Shown one piece after another: positions 1 to 8,068 of a DNA stretch of 34,086 nucleotides. Every line of letters starts with the position of its first letter. The first letter of the stretch is position 1. Origin of the DNA: an uncultured Lachnospiraceae bacterium (GTDB taxonomy: Bacteria; Bacillota; Clostridia; Lachnospirales; Lachnospiraceae). The notes under the pieces are model-generated. The model was not told the DNA's origin, searched no databases, and worked only from the letters and a program-made list of their open reading frames with translations. The stretch lies in assembly GCA_910577655.1 (NCBI GenBank), contig CAJTOW010000030.1:1-34086 (forward strand), in the 5' to 3' direction. A program made the translations under genes and the position numbers.

Positions 1-2
1 GG

Positions 3-377
3 GGGAGGCTGCATATTCCTACCATCATAGGACTCCTTCGTATCTACAAGATAAAAGGACGGATCATAGGACATCCATGGAAGGCACGCAGGTTTGAAAG
101 AAAGATACCAGAGCTTCGCCGTCTTACCTATGAATATATGTTTTACCAGAGTATATGGGACAGGGAGCTGTTTCTGGAGAAATTTGAAACGTACGGAGAA
201 CAAAACACAAAGAAAGCCGTAGAAAAGCCGGAGAAGATGGGGAAAGGGGAGGAGAGGGCCCCTGAACAGGCGCCGGAAGGCGGTCTCTTACAGTGGATGT
301 CAGAACACCGGCTTTTGTGGAAATTACTTTGTGGAGTGCTGATTCTTCTAATCCGGTATTTGATCCGCATGGGCTGA
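3..377 (+). CDS. C-terminal part of an unrecognised protein (runs in from upstream)
   Basis: The reading frame is open from the first bases and ends at TGA 375-377, so this is the last 124 codons of a gene that begins before the window. The visible part is basic (many Lys/Arg, with a KxRRFERK-like stretch), then a Lys/Glu/Pro-rich linker, and a final hydrophobic helix LLWKLLCGVLILLIRYLI next to the C-terminus that could be a tail anchor or last membrane segment. I do not recognise the family. An internal ATG at 138 has no convincing ribosome binding site, so a separate 79-residue gene is less likely. A palindromic repeat starts about 10 bases after the stop. Confidence 0.6.
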   Translation, partial: GRLHIPTIIGLLRIYKIKGRIIGHPWKARRFERKIPELRRLTYEYMFYQSIWDRELFLEKFETYGEQNTKKAVEKPEKMGKGEERAPEQAPEGGLLQWMSEHRLLWKLLCGVLILLIRYLIRMG

Positions 378-386
378 TGATTCACA

Positions 387-536
387 ATAACCGTTCATGG
401 GGCGGAGAAAACTGGACAAAAACAGACGGGGGGCTTGCTTGTAAGACTGTTTTTGTCCAGTTTTCCACATCGGGCGTCCGCCCGATGCTTCTTGTCTGGC
501 GTAGCCGGACAAGAAGATGCCCCCGTGAATAGCAAC
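387..536. repeat. Composite palindromic element, copy A (three hairpins inside an outer inverted repeat)
   Basis: An outer inverted repeat (TTCATGGGGC near 395, GCCCCCGTGAA near 519) encloses three hairpins in a row. Hairpin 1 has perfect 19-nt arms at 407-425 and 447-465 (GAAAACTGGACAAAAACAG and complement). Hairpin 2 has perfect 9-nt arms at 468-476 and 479-487. Hairpin 3 has 13-nt arms with one mismatch at 488-500 and 504-516. The folded form would be cloverleaf-like. A closely related copy lies in opposite orientation at 1735-1884, with shorter derivatives near 8437 and 20510. There is no reading frame or transposase inside, so it resembles a non-autonomous MITE/REP-type element. Confidence 0.85.
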
Positions 537-543
537 AACTGTA

Positions 544-574
544 GTAACAGTTCAAGGGGTATCTGAACTGTTAC
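544..574. repeat. 31-nt palindromic repeat R1
   Basis: Perfect 11-nt arms GTAACAGTTCA and TGAACTGTTAC flank a 9-nt loop AGGGGTATC. The whole 31-mer recurs identically, loop included, as the reverse complement at 3812-3842 and 20319-20349, and with one end base changed at 22191-22221. No T-tract follows, so it is not a classical terminator. It sits 7 bases from copy A, whose terminal repeats share the GTTCA-GGGG core. Confidence 0.9.
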
Positions 575-675
575 CAACCGTAACGAACACACTCCAGGCT
601 CAGCCAGACGCATGTTTACATTTCCCTTCACCAGTTGTATACTGGTAGATATTAAGCTCAGGAAAGGATAAGACC

Positions 676-1686
676 ATGACAAAAGAAGATATCAATGAAA
701 TACTGCCAGGTATTTACCGGATTCCGGTGCCGCTTACCGGGAATCCGCTTAAGGAATTGAACAGCTATGTGATCAGGGGAAATGGAAACGGCGACAGGAA
801 TATTCTGGTTGATACCGGATTCCGACGGGAGGAGTGCCGGAATGCGGTCCTTAATGGGCTGAAGATCCTGGGAATCCGTATGGAGGATACAGATATCCTT
901 CTTACCCATCTGCATGCGGATCATTCGGGCAATGCAGCCGATCTTTTGTGCGAGGGAAGAACCGCTTATATCGGCGAGATCGACCAGGTTCATCTCACCG
1001 GATATGAGAATAAATCAGCCAACGAGAAACTCCATTGGATGAAGCAGGCACGCCTTCGGGCCCATGGACTTCCGGAGGAGCTTCTTAAGGCCATGTTCAA
1101 CAATGCTCCCTCCAGAACCATGGCAGGGAGGGAAGGTGTTATTGACTATACTCCCCTGAAGGAAGGCGCCAGACTGGCGGCCGGAGAGTATGTGCTGGAG
1201 GCGATCCACACGCCAGGTCATACACCGGGGCAGATGTGTTTTGATATTGTGGGAACCGGAGCCATGATTCTGGGAGATCATGTCCTGTTCGACATTTCCC
1301 CCAATATCACGGACTGGGAGGAGATGGAGGATTCCCTGGGAGATTATTTGAGAAGTCTTGACAAGATCGACCGGTATGAGGTGACGATCCCCCTTCCAGG
1401 GCACCGCAAGCCGGGGGATTTCCACAAAAGGATCGCTGCACTAAAAGCCCATCATGAGAACCGTCTTGAGGAATGCAGAAGGATCGTAAAACAGCTGGGA
1501 CATGGGGAGCTTGATGAGATCGCGGCCTCTATGAAATGGCGGATCCGGGCAGACAGCTGGGAGACCTTCCCGGCAGGGCAGAAATGGTTTGCCCTGGGGG
1601 AATGTCTGGCCCACCTGGATCATCTGGTGCTCACCGGAAAGCTCCGCCGCCATGAAGAAGAAGTGATCTGGTACGAAGCACTGTAA
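676..1686 (+). CDS. MBL-fold metallohydrolase
   Basis: A 336-residue metallo-beta-lactamase-fold enzyme. The metal site is complete: H78-x-H80-x-D82-H83 in THLHADHSGN, then H182 in HTPGHTPGQ, D201 in LGDHVLF and H243 in PLPGHRKP. Residues from about 250 to the end are charged and helical and probably form a lid or winged-helix tail, as in many glyoxalase-II-like hydrolases of Firmicutes. The substrate cannot be read from sequence; thioesters, lactones and phosphodiesters are all handled by this fold. The start is the ATG at 676, preceded by AGGAAAGG. It stands alone between palindromic repeats and has a diverged relative at 16807-17853. Confidence 0.85.
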   Translation: MTKEDINEILPGIYRIPVPLTGNPLKELNSYVIRGNGNGDRNILVDTGFRREECRNAVLNGLKILGIRMEDTDILLTHLHADHSGNAADLLCEGRTAYIGEIDQVHLTGYENKSANEKLHWMKQARLRAHGLPEELLKAMFNNAPSRTMAGREGVIDYTPLKEGARLAAGEYVLEAIHTPGHTPGQMCFDIVGTGAMILGDHVLFDISPNITDWEEMEDSLGDYLRSLDKIDRYEVTIPLPGHRKPGDFHKRIAALKAHHENRLEECRRIVKQLGHGELDEIAASMKWRIRADSWETFPAGQKWFALGECLAHLDHLVLTGKLRRHEEEVIWYEAL

Positions 1687-1696
1687 TTGGATTTTT

Positions 1697-1710
1697 GTAA
1701 CAGTTCAGAC
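1697..1710. repeat. Half-copy of the GTAACAGTTCA repeat
   Basis: GTAACAGTTCAGAC matches one arm of the 31-nt palindromes (compare 32597-32627) but has no matching second arm nearby. It lies directly beside copy B, as R1 lies beside copy A, suggesting the short and long elements recur as a pair. Confidence 0.5.
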
Positions 1711-1734
1711 GGGTGTTTTCTGCCGTTTATTATC

Positions 1735-1884
1735 GTTGTTGTTCTTAGGGGACATCTTCTTGTCCGGCTACGCCAGACAAAAGCATCGGGTGTCAGCCTG
1801 ATGTGGAAAACTTGACAAAAACAGTCTTACAAGGGAGCTTGACGTCTGTTTTTGTCAAGTTTTCCCCGCCCCATGAACTGTGAC
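1735..1884. repeat. Composite palindromic element, copy B (opposite orientation to A)
   Basis: Carries the same modules as copy A in reverse-complement order: a hairpin CTTCTTGTCCGGC / GCCAGACAAAAG (about 1754-1781), a weaker CATCGGG / CCTGATG hairpin (about 1783-1803), and a hairpin with perfect 19-nt arms, GAAAACTTGACAAAAACAG and its complement, ending near 1864. It closes with GCCCCATGAACTGTGAC. Loops and several paired positions differ from copy A while pairing is kept, suggesting compensatory change. Its right part lies inside the 3' end of the reverse-strand symporter gene. Confidence 0.8.
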
Positions 1885-3281
1885 TCATAATCATTTAAAG
1901 ACTTTATGGCCTGGGGCGCCAGAGGAATCAGCGCGATCATATTGAACACAGTCATGAGTCCCACGCCGATATCGCCCAAATCCCAGACAAAGGTGTAGGC
2001 AGCCAGTCCGCCTACGAAGAGCATGACCAGGGCCAGGAGCTTGTACAGTGTCTGGGAGAGCCAGTTGTCTCCGAAAAGATAGGCAACATTGGATCTGGCA
2101 TAAAACAGGATGCCGATAAAGGTGGAAAAGCTGAACAGCCAGAGGATGACAGCGATAAAGATGACTCCAAAGCTGCCCAGGTGGTGATGCATGGCAGCCT
2201 GGAGAAGGTCCATACCCTCCATCCCCGCAGTCACATGCTCAGGCACCAGCAGCATGATCATGGCTGAACAGCTGCAGATAACGATGGTATCGATGAAGAC
2301 ACCCAGGGCCTGGAGAAGTCCTTCCTTGGCCGGATGGCTGATATCAGCCGCAGCCGCAGCACAGGGAGCAGACCCGGATCCGGCTTCATTGGAGAAAAGG
2401 CCGCGTTTTGCACCGTTCATGATAACAGCGCCGAAGCCTCCGGCCACCACCTGCCGCAGGCCAAAGGCCTCCAGAAAGATCCGCTGGAATACAGAGGGGA
2501 GCAGGGCAGCATTTTTCACAATAATAAATAAGGTAATGACAAAATAGCATACTGCCATCACCGGAACCACAAGATCCAGCACCTTCACCGTAGCATTCTT
2601 ACGCAGCACGATCACAGCCGCTACAGCCACCAGGATCAAGGTCGTGTAAAGAGGCGGGATCTGGAATGCGTTCTCAAATGCAGAGGACACGGAGTTGCCG
2701 ATGACCTGGCTGATGCCGCACCAGCAGATGAGCCCGGAGACGGCAAACAGGACCGCAATGATGGAATACCTGCGGCTGTTTTCTTTCTTAATAAAAAAGT
2801 GGTGGATATAGTAGGCCGGACCGCCCCTGTATCCGCCATACAGCGGATCCTCCTCTTTGTAGAGCTGAGCCAGGGTAGCTTCAGCGAAGGCGGTGGAGGA
2901 ACCCAGCAGCGCCATGAGCCACATCCAGAACACGGCGCCTGCGCCTCCCGCAGAGATGGCAGCCACCACACCTACTAAGTTCCCCATGCCTACACGGGTA
3001 GCCGTGGACACGAACAGAGCCTGGAGACCGGAGATGGCATCCTGGGAGACATGGTCCTTCTCAATAGAGACTCTGATCATTTCCGGAAACAGACGGAAGG
3101 GAAGGAAATGTGTCCGCAGGGTAAAATAAATCCCCGAGGGGATCAGGATGAGTATCAGTAAGGAGAGTCCCAGAAAGCTCCCGCCAGGCAGAGGGATCGT
3201 CACCAGATCTCCCCACAATAGAAAATACGCAGCACGAATGATTGCCAGAATTCCATTTCCGGCAGTTTCCAATAGATTCAT
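1827..3281 (-). CDS. Alanine/glycine:cation symporter (AGCS family)
   Basis: A 484-residue integral membrane protein with about ten hydrophobic segments and the family signature in the first third (ATRVGMGNLVGVVAAISAGG followed by GAVFWMWLMALLG), then SNEAGSGSAP further on. The family imports alanine or glycine with Na+ (or H+) through the cytoplasmic membrane. I chose the ATG at 3281 because GAGGA lies 8 bases upstream of it; the in-frame ATG five codons earlier (3296) has only a weak A-rich leader. The last 18 residues (from SQFMGRGKLDKN to the stop) are encoded by palindromic element copy B, so the native C-terminus has apparently been replaced. A hairpin with a T-run lies in the leader. 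Confidence 0.9.
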   Translation of the reverse strand: MNLLETAGNGILAIIRAAYFLLWGDLVTIPLPGGSFLGLSLLILILIPSGIYFTLRTHFLPFRLFPEMIRVSIEKDHVSQDAISGLQALFVSTATRVGMGNLVGVVAAISAGGAGAVFWMWLMALLGSSTAFAEATLAQLYKEEDPLYGGYRGGPAYYIHHFFIKKENSRRYSIIAVLFAVSGLICWCGISQVIGNSVSSAFENAFQIPPLYTTLILVAVAAVIVLRKNATVKVLDLVVPVMAVCYFVITLFIIVKNAALLPSVFQRIFLEAFGLRQVVAGGFGAVIMNGAKRGLFSNEAGSGSAPCAAAAADISHPAKEGLLQALGVFIDTIVICSCSAMIMLLVPEHVTAGMEGMDLLQAAMHHHLGSFGVIFIAVILWLFSFSTFIGILFYARSNVAYLFGDNWLSQTLYKLLALVMLFVGGLAAYTFVWDLGDIGVGLMTVFNMIALIPLAPQAIKSLNDYESQFMGRGKLDKNRRQAPL

Positions 3282-3320
3282 GTCAGTTGTCCTCATTTCT
3301 TTTAATATGTCTCAGTACCC

Positions 3321-3343
3321 ATAAAAAGCGCCAGCGACGCTTT
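3321..3343 (-). terminator. Possible attenuator hairpin in the symporter leader
   Basis: Read on the minus strand, AAAGCG (3343-3338), a 7-nt loop and CGCTTT (3330-3325) are followed by two further T residues, about 45 bases upstream of the symporter start. The position inside the leader suggests transcription attenuation. I could not recognise an aptamer upstream of it. Confidence 0.35.
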
Positions 3344-3491
3344 GGGGGATTGTCTGGAGAAACCGCAGGCCCTGAGTATGTCTGGATCCTGTGTCTGCCT
3401 TTGTTTTAACCATGCTTTGTTTAGTATATAACACAAAACAGCTTCTGTAAAGCGGTAGACAGGGGACACCAGCTGCCAGTCATTCCAAATG

Positions 3492-3568
3492 GTTACTGTT
3501 CATGGGATAGTTTTTCCAGAGCTGGTATCCGCTGGTCAGGAAGGAACAGTCTGGCCGTGAACTGTTAC
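3492..3568. repeat. Palindromic element E of the GTAACAGTTCA family
   Basis: GTTACTGTTCATGG at 3492 and CCGTGAACTGTTAC ending at 3568 form an imperfect terminal inverted repeat around a roughly 48-bp centre unlike that of copies A-D. It is the largest item in the 375-base gap between the symporter start and tRNA-Pro; the rest of that gap holds the leader hairpin at 3321-3343 and an A-rich stretch (3580-3607) before the tRNA promoter. Confidence 0.6.
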
Positions 3569-3609
3569 AACTATCATGGAAAAAAATTAAAAAAATTTAA
3601 AAAAAATAC

Positions 3610-3638
3610 TTTTCAAATGACAAAAAATCTGCTATACT
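3610..3638 (+). promoter_or_regulatory. Promoter of tRNA-Pro
   Basis: A TATACT -10 box (3633-3638) lies 17 bases after TTTTCA (3610-3615). The very A-rich stretch just upstream could act as an UP element. The predicted start falls shortly before the tRNA. Confidence 0.6.
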
Positions 3639-3656
3639 ATCAAAGTTGGTACAGCA

Positions 3657-3730
3657 CGGGGTATGGCGTAGCTTGGTAGCGCGCTCGGCTGGGGGCCGAG
3701 AGGTCGCAGGTTCAAATCCTGTTGCCCCGA
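3657..3730 (+). tRNA. tRNA-Pro (anticodon GGG)
   Basis: A 74-nt cloverleaf. The acceptor stem CGGGGTA pairs with TGCCCCG with one G-T wobble, and A3730 is the discriminator. The D-arm GCGTAGCTTGGTAGCGC is present. The anticodon stem CTCGG/CCGAG holds the loop CTGGGGG, giving anticodon GGG, which reads CCC/CCU proline codons. The T-arm contains GGTTCAAATCC. The 3' CCA is not encoded. The 5' C1 is typical of bacterial proline tRNAs. Confidence 0.95.
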
Positions 3731-3811
3731 TTGATTTTCCCTTGGATGGTGCAGGGTTTCTGGTATAGCCGGAGCCGTGTGCCTTTTTTGTGCAAAACAG
3801 TAACTCTTATC

Positions 3812-3842
3812 GTAACAGTTCAGATACCCCTTGAACTGTTAC
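3812..3842. repeat. 31-nt palindromic repeat R2
   Basis: Exact reverse complement of R1 (544-574), including the loop. It lies between tRNA-Pro and the HAD phosphatase gene. No T-tract follows. Confidence 0.9.
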
Positions 3843-3943
3843 CTCTTATCTTCATTATTCACCTTTTACCCCTCGAAAAGTGGTTTACAGTCACATTTTA
3901 ATTTGTTATCATGTAAAGAGAAATTACTGGAAGGACAGACATC

Positions 3944-4723
3944 ATGAAAGGGATTGTCAGCTTTGATTATGATATGACCCTGCTGGATCATGCCAGCTAC
4001 CGGATTCCGGACAGCGCGCTCCGGGCCCTGGAGGCTCTTAGAAAGAAGTATTATATTGTGCTGGCTACCGGGCGGGATCTGGATACGAAATTCAGCGCCG
4101 GGATTCTGGAGCAGGTCCGGCCGGATGCCACGATCCAGCTTAACGGGACCAAGATTACTGTAGGGAACCAGCTGGTATATGAGCATTTTATGAGCCAGGA
4201 GCTGGTGGAGCGGCTTCTTGACTTTGCTGCCGGCAGACCCTATGCGGTGGGGCTTACTACCGGAGACCGGGATTATTACACCAACCAGGAATGTATCGTG
4301 GACTATGATCTGCAGCGCTGGGGAGAGTCGGATAGGAATTTCCGGGATGTCCGGGAGCTGCCTGCCATGGGGGTGCGCACCATGACCTACATCGGGGATG
4401 AGGCCGGGGTGCGGGAGCTGGAGGAAGCATTTCCGGGGATGAAATTTCCCATGTTTTCAGGAAAGTGGGGAGCAGACATTATCGAGAAAGAGGCTTCCAA
4501 GGCTAATGGTCTGGAGCGGCTTTGCAGGTATTATGGGGTTCCTGTGGAACAGACGGTAGCATTCGGAGACAGTATGAATGATTATGAGATCATATGTGCT
4601 GCCGGTACTGGGGTTGCCATGGGGAACAGTGTGGAAGAATTAAAGCAGGCGGCAGACTATGTGACCACGCCCATCGGTGAAGATGGAGTCTGGAATGCCT
4701 GTGTTAATTTAAATTTATTGTAA
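3944..4723 (+). CDS. Cof-type HAD-IIB family phosphatase
   Basis: A 259-residue haloacid-dehalogenase phosphatase of the Cof/YidA type. Motif I is FDYDMTLLDH with the nucleophile D8 and general acid D10. Motif II is the ATGR segment, the motif III lysine lies in the KEASKANG region, and motif IV is FGDSMNDYE (D209, D213). The segment between motifs II and III forms the C2 cap that sets substrate choice; family members dephosphorylate sugar phosphates, nucleotides or flavin-related phosphates. The start ATG is preceded by GGAAGGA at good spacing. The lpd gene begins 18 bases after the stop, so co-transcription is likely. Confidence 0.88.
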   Translation: MKGIVSFDYDMTLLDHASYRIPDSALRALEALRKKYYIVLATGRDLDTKFSAGILEQVRPDATIQLNGTKITVGNQLVYEHFMSQELVERLLDFAAGRPYAVGLTTGDRDYYTNQECIVDYDLQRWGESDRNFRDVRELPAMGVRTMTYIGDEAGVRELEEAFPGMKFPMFSGKWGADIIEKEASKANGLERLCRYYGVPVEQTVAFGDSMNDYEIICAAGTGVAMGNSVEELKQAADYVTTPIGEDGVWNACVNLNLL

Positions 4724-4741
4724 AACAGAGGGGGAAGGATA

Positions 4742-6169
4742 ATGGCTTTGAATTATGATCTGGTGGTTATTGGCGCGGGTCCCGGAGGCTATACGGCAGC
4801 TTTGAAGGCAGCGGCGCTGGGTATGCAGGTAGCGGTGGTGGACAAGGATAAGGTGGGAGGCGCCTGCGTGAACCGGGGATGTATCCCCACCAAGGCACTG
4901 CTTTATGCGTCCAATATTTTTTCCATGATGCAGCGCTGTGACCAGTTCGGGGTCTCCACAGACTTTATTTCCTTTGATTATGCCAAGATGCAGGATTATA
5001 AGAAACGTTCTGTGCAGAAGTACCGCAAGGAGATCGAGAACTTATTCCGTGAGAATGGCATCGACTTTATCAGGGGGACGGCCACGATCCGGCGGGAGCG
5101 TACAGTAGAGGTGGTCAATGAAAGCGGCAGGGAGTACCTGCGTGCCCAAAATGTCATTATTGCTACCGGAGCCAGACCGCTGGTACCTGATATTCCGGGG
5201 CTTCGTCTGCCGGGGGTTATCAACAGTGACCGCCTGCTGGCCGCCCAGAACTGGAATTTTGACCGGGTGGTGATCCTGGGAGGCGGCGTTATCGGTGTGG
5301 AGTTTGCCACGATATTCCAGGCTCTGTGTTCCAAGGTGACGATCCTGGAGAAGGGTCCCCATCTGTTAGGACCTATGGATACGGAGGTGTCTATAGAGCT
5401 GGAGAAGCAGATGCGCAAGAAAGGCATTTCCATCTACTGCAACATCTATCTGGAGGAGATTGTCAATGAGGATGGTCTAAGCTGTGTGGTGCGTCTGGAG
5501 GACGGTACGACCACACGGATCAAAGCCAGCCAGGTGATTGTAGCCATTGGAAGAAAACCCTATTTTGAAGGTCTGTGCGGCAATGATGTGAATCTTGAGG
5601 TGAAAGACGGCAGACTGGTGGTGGATGAGGACTTTATGACCAGTGAACCGGGGGTTTATGCCATCGGGGATGTGGTGGCCAGAACCCAGCTGGCCCATGT
5701 AGCCATGGCCCAGGGAACCTATGTGGTGGAGAAGCTGGCCGGAAAGAAGCACAGTATCCGCCTGGAGGCGGTTCCCAATGGCATGTATGTGTCTCTGCCC
5801 ATTGTGCCGAGCTGTATCTATACCCACCCGGAGATTGCCACGGTGGGTATTACCGAGCAGACGGCCATCCAGATGGGGATGAAGGTGCGCTGCGGCATGT
5901 ACACCATGGATGGCAACGGAAAGTCCATTATCTCCAGGGAGGAGGACGGCTTCCTCCGTCTGATCTTTGAGGCATATACCAATACCATCGTAGGTGCCCA
6001 GATGGTCTGTCCGCGGGCTACGGACATGATCGGGGAGATGGCTACTGCCATTGCCAACGGACTGACTGCGGAGCAGCTTTCCCTGGCTATGCGTGCCCAT
6101 CCCACCTATAGTGAGGGCATTGCGGCAGCCATAGAGGATGCTATGAAAGAGGAGAGCGAAAAGGCATGA
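4742..6169 (+). CDS. lpdA: Dihydrolipoyl dehydrogenase
   Basis: A 475-residue flavoprotein disulfide reductase that reoxidises dihydrolipoamide with NAD+ (E3 of 2-oxoacid dehydrogenases and the L protein of the glycine cleavage system). It shows the FAD-binding GAGPGG (11-16), the redox-active C42-x4-C47 in GGACVNRGCIPTK, the second nucleotide-binding VILGGGVIGVEFA, the AIGDV flavin motif, and the C-terminal catalytic H453 and E458 in RAHPTYSEG. The CxxxxC region differs slightly from the common GGTCLNVGCIPSK. No lipoyl protein, E1/E2 or gcv gene is nearby, so the partner complex is unknown. The stop overlaps the next start (ATGA at 6166), so the two genes are translationally coupled. Confidence 0.9.
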   Translation: MALNYDLVVIGAGPGGYTAALKAAALGMQVAVVDKDKVGGACVNRGCIPTKALLYASNIFSMMQRCDQFGVSTDFISFDYAKMQDYKKRSVQKYRKEIENLFRENGIDFIRGTATIRRERTVEVVNESGREYLRAQNVIIATGARPLVPDIPGLRLPGVINSDRLLAAQNWNFDRVVILGGGVIGVEFATIFQALCSKVTILEKGPHLLGPMDTEVSIELEKQMRKKGISIYCNIYLEEIVNEDGLSCVVRLEDGTTTRIKASQVIVAIGRKPYFEGLCGNDVNLEVKDGRLVVDEDFMTSEPGVYAIGDVVARTQLAHVAMAQGTYVVEKLAGKKHSIRLEAVPNGMYVSLPIVPSCIYTHPEIATVGITEQTAIQMGMKVRCGMYTMDGNGKSIISREEDGFLRLIFEAYTNTIVGAQMVCPRATDMIGEMATAIANGLTAEQLSLAMRAHPTYSEGIAAAIEDAMKEESEKA

Positions 6170-7962
6170 ATCAGGTAAAGGAGAGGATCCGGCTTCTCAG
6201 GGAGCGGATGGAAGAGCGGGGGATTGACGCCTATCTGGTTCCTACCGCGGATTATCATGAATCGGAATATGTGGACGGGCATTTTGCCTGCCGCAGATAT
6301 ATTACCGGGTTTACGGGTTCCGCCGGTACGGCCCTTATCACCAGGGACTGGGCCGGGGTCTGGACAGACGGAAGGTATTTTGTCCAGGCAGCGGCAGAGC
6401 TTAAAGACAGCGGTGTTACCCTGATGAAGATGGGAGTATCCGGAGTGCCCACCCTGGAGGAATATGTAGAACAGAGTCTGCCGGACCAGGGGGTTCTGGG
6501 CTTTGACGGCAGGGTGATCAACGCAAGGCTGGGGGAGGAGCTGGCCGGACGTCTTGGGAGAAAAGGGATATCCCTGGCTTATGCCGAGGATCTGGTAGGG
6601 GAGATCTGGGAGGATCGCCCGCCCCTGCCGGCCAGTCCTGTATGGATTCTGGAAGAGCAGTATGCCGGCCGGTCCGCGGCAGACAAGATGGCAGAGCTCC
6701 GGAAGAAAATGGAGGAGCTTCATGCCAGTGTGCATATTCTGACCACCCTGGATGATATTGTATGGCTTCTGAATATCAGGGGCGCGGATATCCCCTGCAA
6801 TCCGGTGGTACTGTCCTATCTGGCTGTGACCCGCAGTCAGGCGTATCTGTATATCAGCCAGGATGCGGTTCTGGAGCCGGTGGCAGCGTATCTGTCCGGG
6901 CTGGGAGTGACCCTGCGGCCTTATGGGGAAATCTATTCCTATGTGCAGTCACTTAAGGGAGAGTCGGTGCTTCTGGAGAAAGCCAAGGTTAATTATACGA
7001 TTCTTCGCAGTCTGGACGGGAGCAATCAAATCATCGACAGGATGAATCCCACAGTCATAAAGAAGGCCTGCAAGAACCCGGTGGAGCTTGAGAATATGAA
7101 GGCAGCCCATATCAAAGACGGGATAGCCGTGACAAAGTTCATCTACTGGGTGAAGCAGAATATCGGAAAGCTCCCTATGGATGAATGCAGCGTAGCAGAG
7201 TATCTGGAAAAGCTGCGCCGGGATCAGGGAGCTCTGGATCTGAGCTTTACCACTATCTCCGCCTATGGGGCCAATGCAGCCATGTGCCATTACCATGCAG
7301 AGCCAGAGACCTGCGCGAAGCTGGAGCCTAAGGGCCTGTATCTGGTGGATTCCGGCGGTCAGTATCTGGAAGGCACTACGGATGTGACCCGTACCTTTGC
7401 CCTGGGGCCGGTGTCCGATAAGGAGCGGGAGCATTATACCCTGGTACTTATGAGTATGCTTCGCCTGGGACATGTGAAGTTTCTCAAAGGGTGCAGCGGC
7501 CTGAGTCTGGACTATGTAGCCAGGGGCCCCTTATGGCAGCGGGGACTGGATTACAATCACGGAACCGGACATGGGGTGGGCTATCTGCTGAATGTCCACG
7601 AGCGGCCGGCCGGGATCCGGTACAAGGTGGTGCCGGAGCGCATGGATTCAGCGCCATTTGAGATAGGGATGGTCTGCTCCGATGAGCCGGGACTCTATAT
7701 AGAAGGCAGCCATGGGATCCGTACAGAGAATCTGGTTTACTGTAAGGAAGCGGAGAAGACCAGTTTCGGCCAGTTCTTGTGTTTTGAGTATCTGACTTGT
7801 GTGCCCATTGATCTGGAGCCGGTAGATCTGTCCCTGATGGAGAAGCAGGATATTGCATGGCTTAATGAGTACCATGCCCAGGTGTATGAGAAGATAGCAC
7901 CCGGCCTTACAGAGGAGGAGGCCCGGTGGCTGTATGATGTGACCAGACCGGTGGAATGCTGA
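6166..7962 (+). CDS. Aminopeptidase P family (M24B) Xaa-Pro aminopeptidase
   Basis: A 598-residue cytosolic metallopeptidase that removes an N-terminal residue preceding proline. It has the three-part build of the long aminopeptidase P type: two creatinase-like N-terminal domains (about 1-300), then the pita-bread catalytic domain. All five metal ligands are visible: D395 (VDSGG), D406 (TTDVTR), H469 (GTGHGVG), E507 (DEPGLY) and E521 (RTENL). The length fits the approximately 600-residue eukaryote-like group rather than the approximately 440-residue E. coli PepP. It overlaps lpdA by 4 bases, suggesting shared expression, but I see no direct functional link. Confidence 0.9.
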   Translation: MNQVKERIRLLRERMEERGIDAYLVPTADYHESEYVDGHFACRRYITGFTGSAGTALITRDWAGVWTDGRYFVQAAAELKDSGVTLMKMGVSGVPTLEEYVEQSLPDQGVLGFDGRVINARLGEELAGRLGRKGISLAYAEDLVGEIWEDRPPLPASPVWILEEQYAGRSAADKMAELRKKMEELHASVHILTTLDDIVWLLNIRGADIPCNPVVLSYLAVTRSQAYLYISQDAVLEPVAAYLSGLGVTLRPYGEIYSYVQSLKGESVLLEKAKVNYTILRSLDGSNQIIDRMNPTVIKKACKNPVELENMKAAHIKDGIAVTKFIYWVKQNIGKLPMDECSVAEYLEKLRRDQGALDLSFTTISAYGANAAMCHYHAEPETCAKLEPKGLYLVDSGGQYLEGTTDVTRTFALGPVSDKEREHYTLVLMSMLRLGHVKFLKGCSGLSLDYVARGPLWQRGLDYNHGTGHGVGYLLNVHERPAGIRYKVVPERMDSAPFEIGMVCSDEPGLYIEGSHGIRTENLVYCKEAEKTSFGQFLCFEYLTCVPIDLEPVDLSLMEKQDIAWLNEYHAQVYEKIAPGLTEEEARWLYDVTRPVEC

Positions 7963-8010
7963 ACTGTAACGAGCTGTTATTGAAGTGCAGCAGTTCAACC
8001 GCCAGTTGAA

Positions 8011-8038
8011 TGACAAATCCTGGAAACTGTGATAAAAT
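8011..8038 (+). promoter_or_regulatory. Possible promoter of the XRE-type gene
   Basis: TGACAA (8011-8016), a 16-base spacer and TAAAAT (8033-8038) lie 31 bases before the ATG at 8069. The -35 match is only partial. Confidence 0.4.
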
Positions 8039-8068
8039 TGTGCAGAGAAGGTATATAGGAGGCACAGC

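Noticed and set aside
544..574. 31-nt palindromes as rho-independent terminators
   Set aside because: They lack T-tracts, occur in both orientations relative to genes, and at 22191 a proper terminator follows separately.
3361..3420. Possible glycine riboswitch upstream of the symporter
   Set aside because: Fragments such as GGAGAAACCG on the plus strand resemble parts of the motif, but they are on the wrong strand for the symporter and the conserved core is incomplete.
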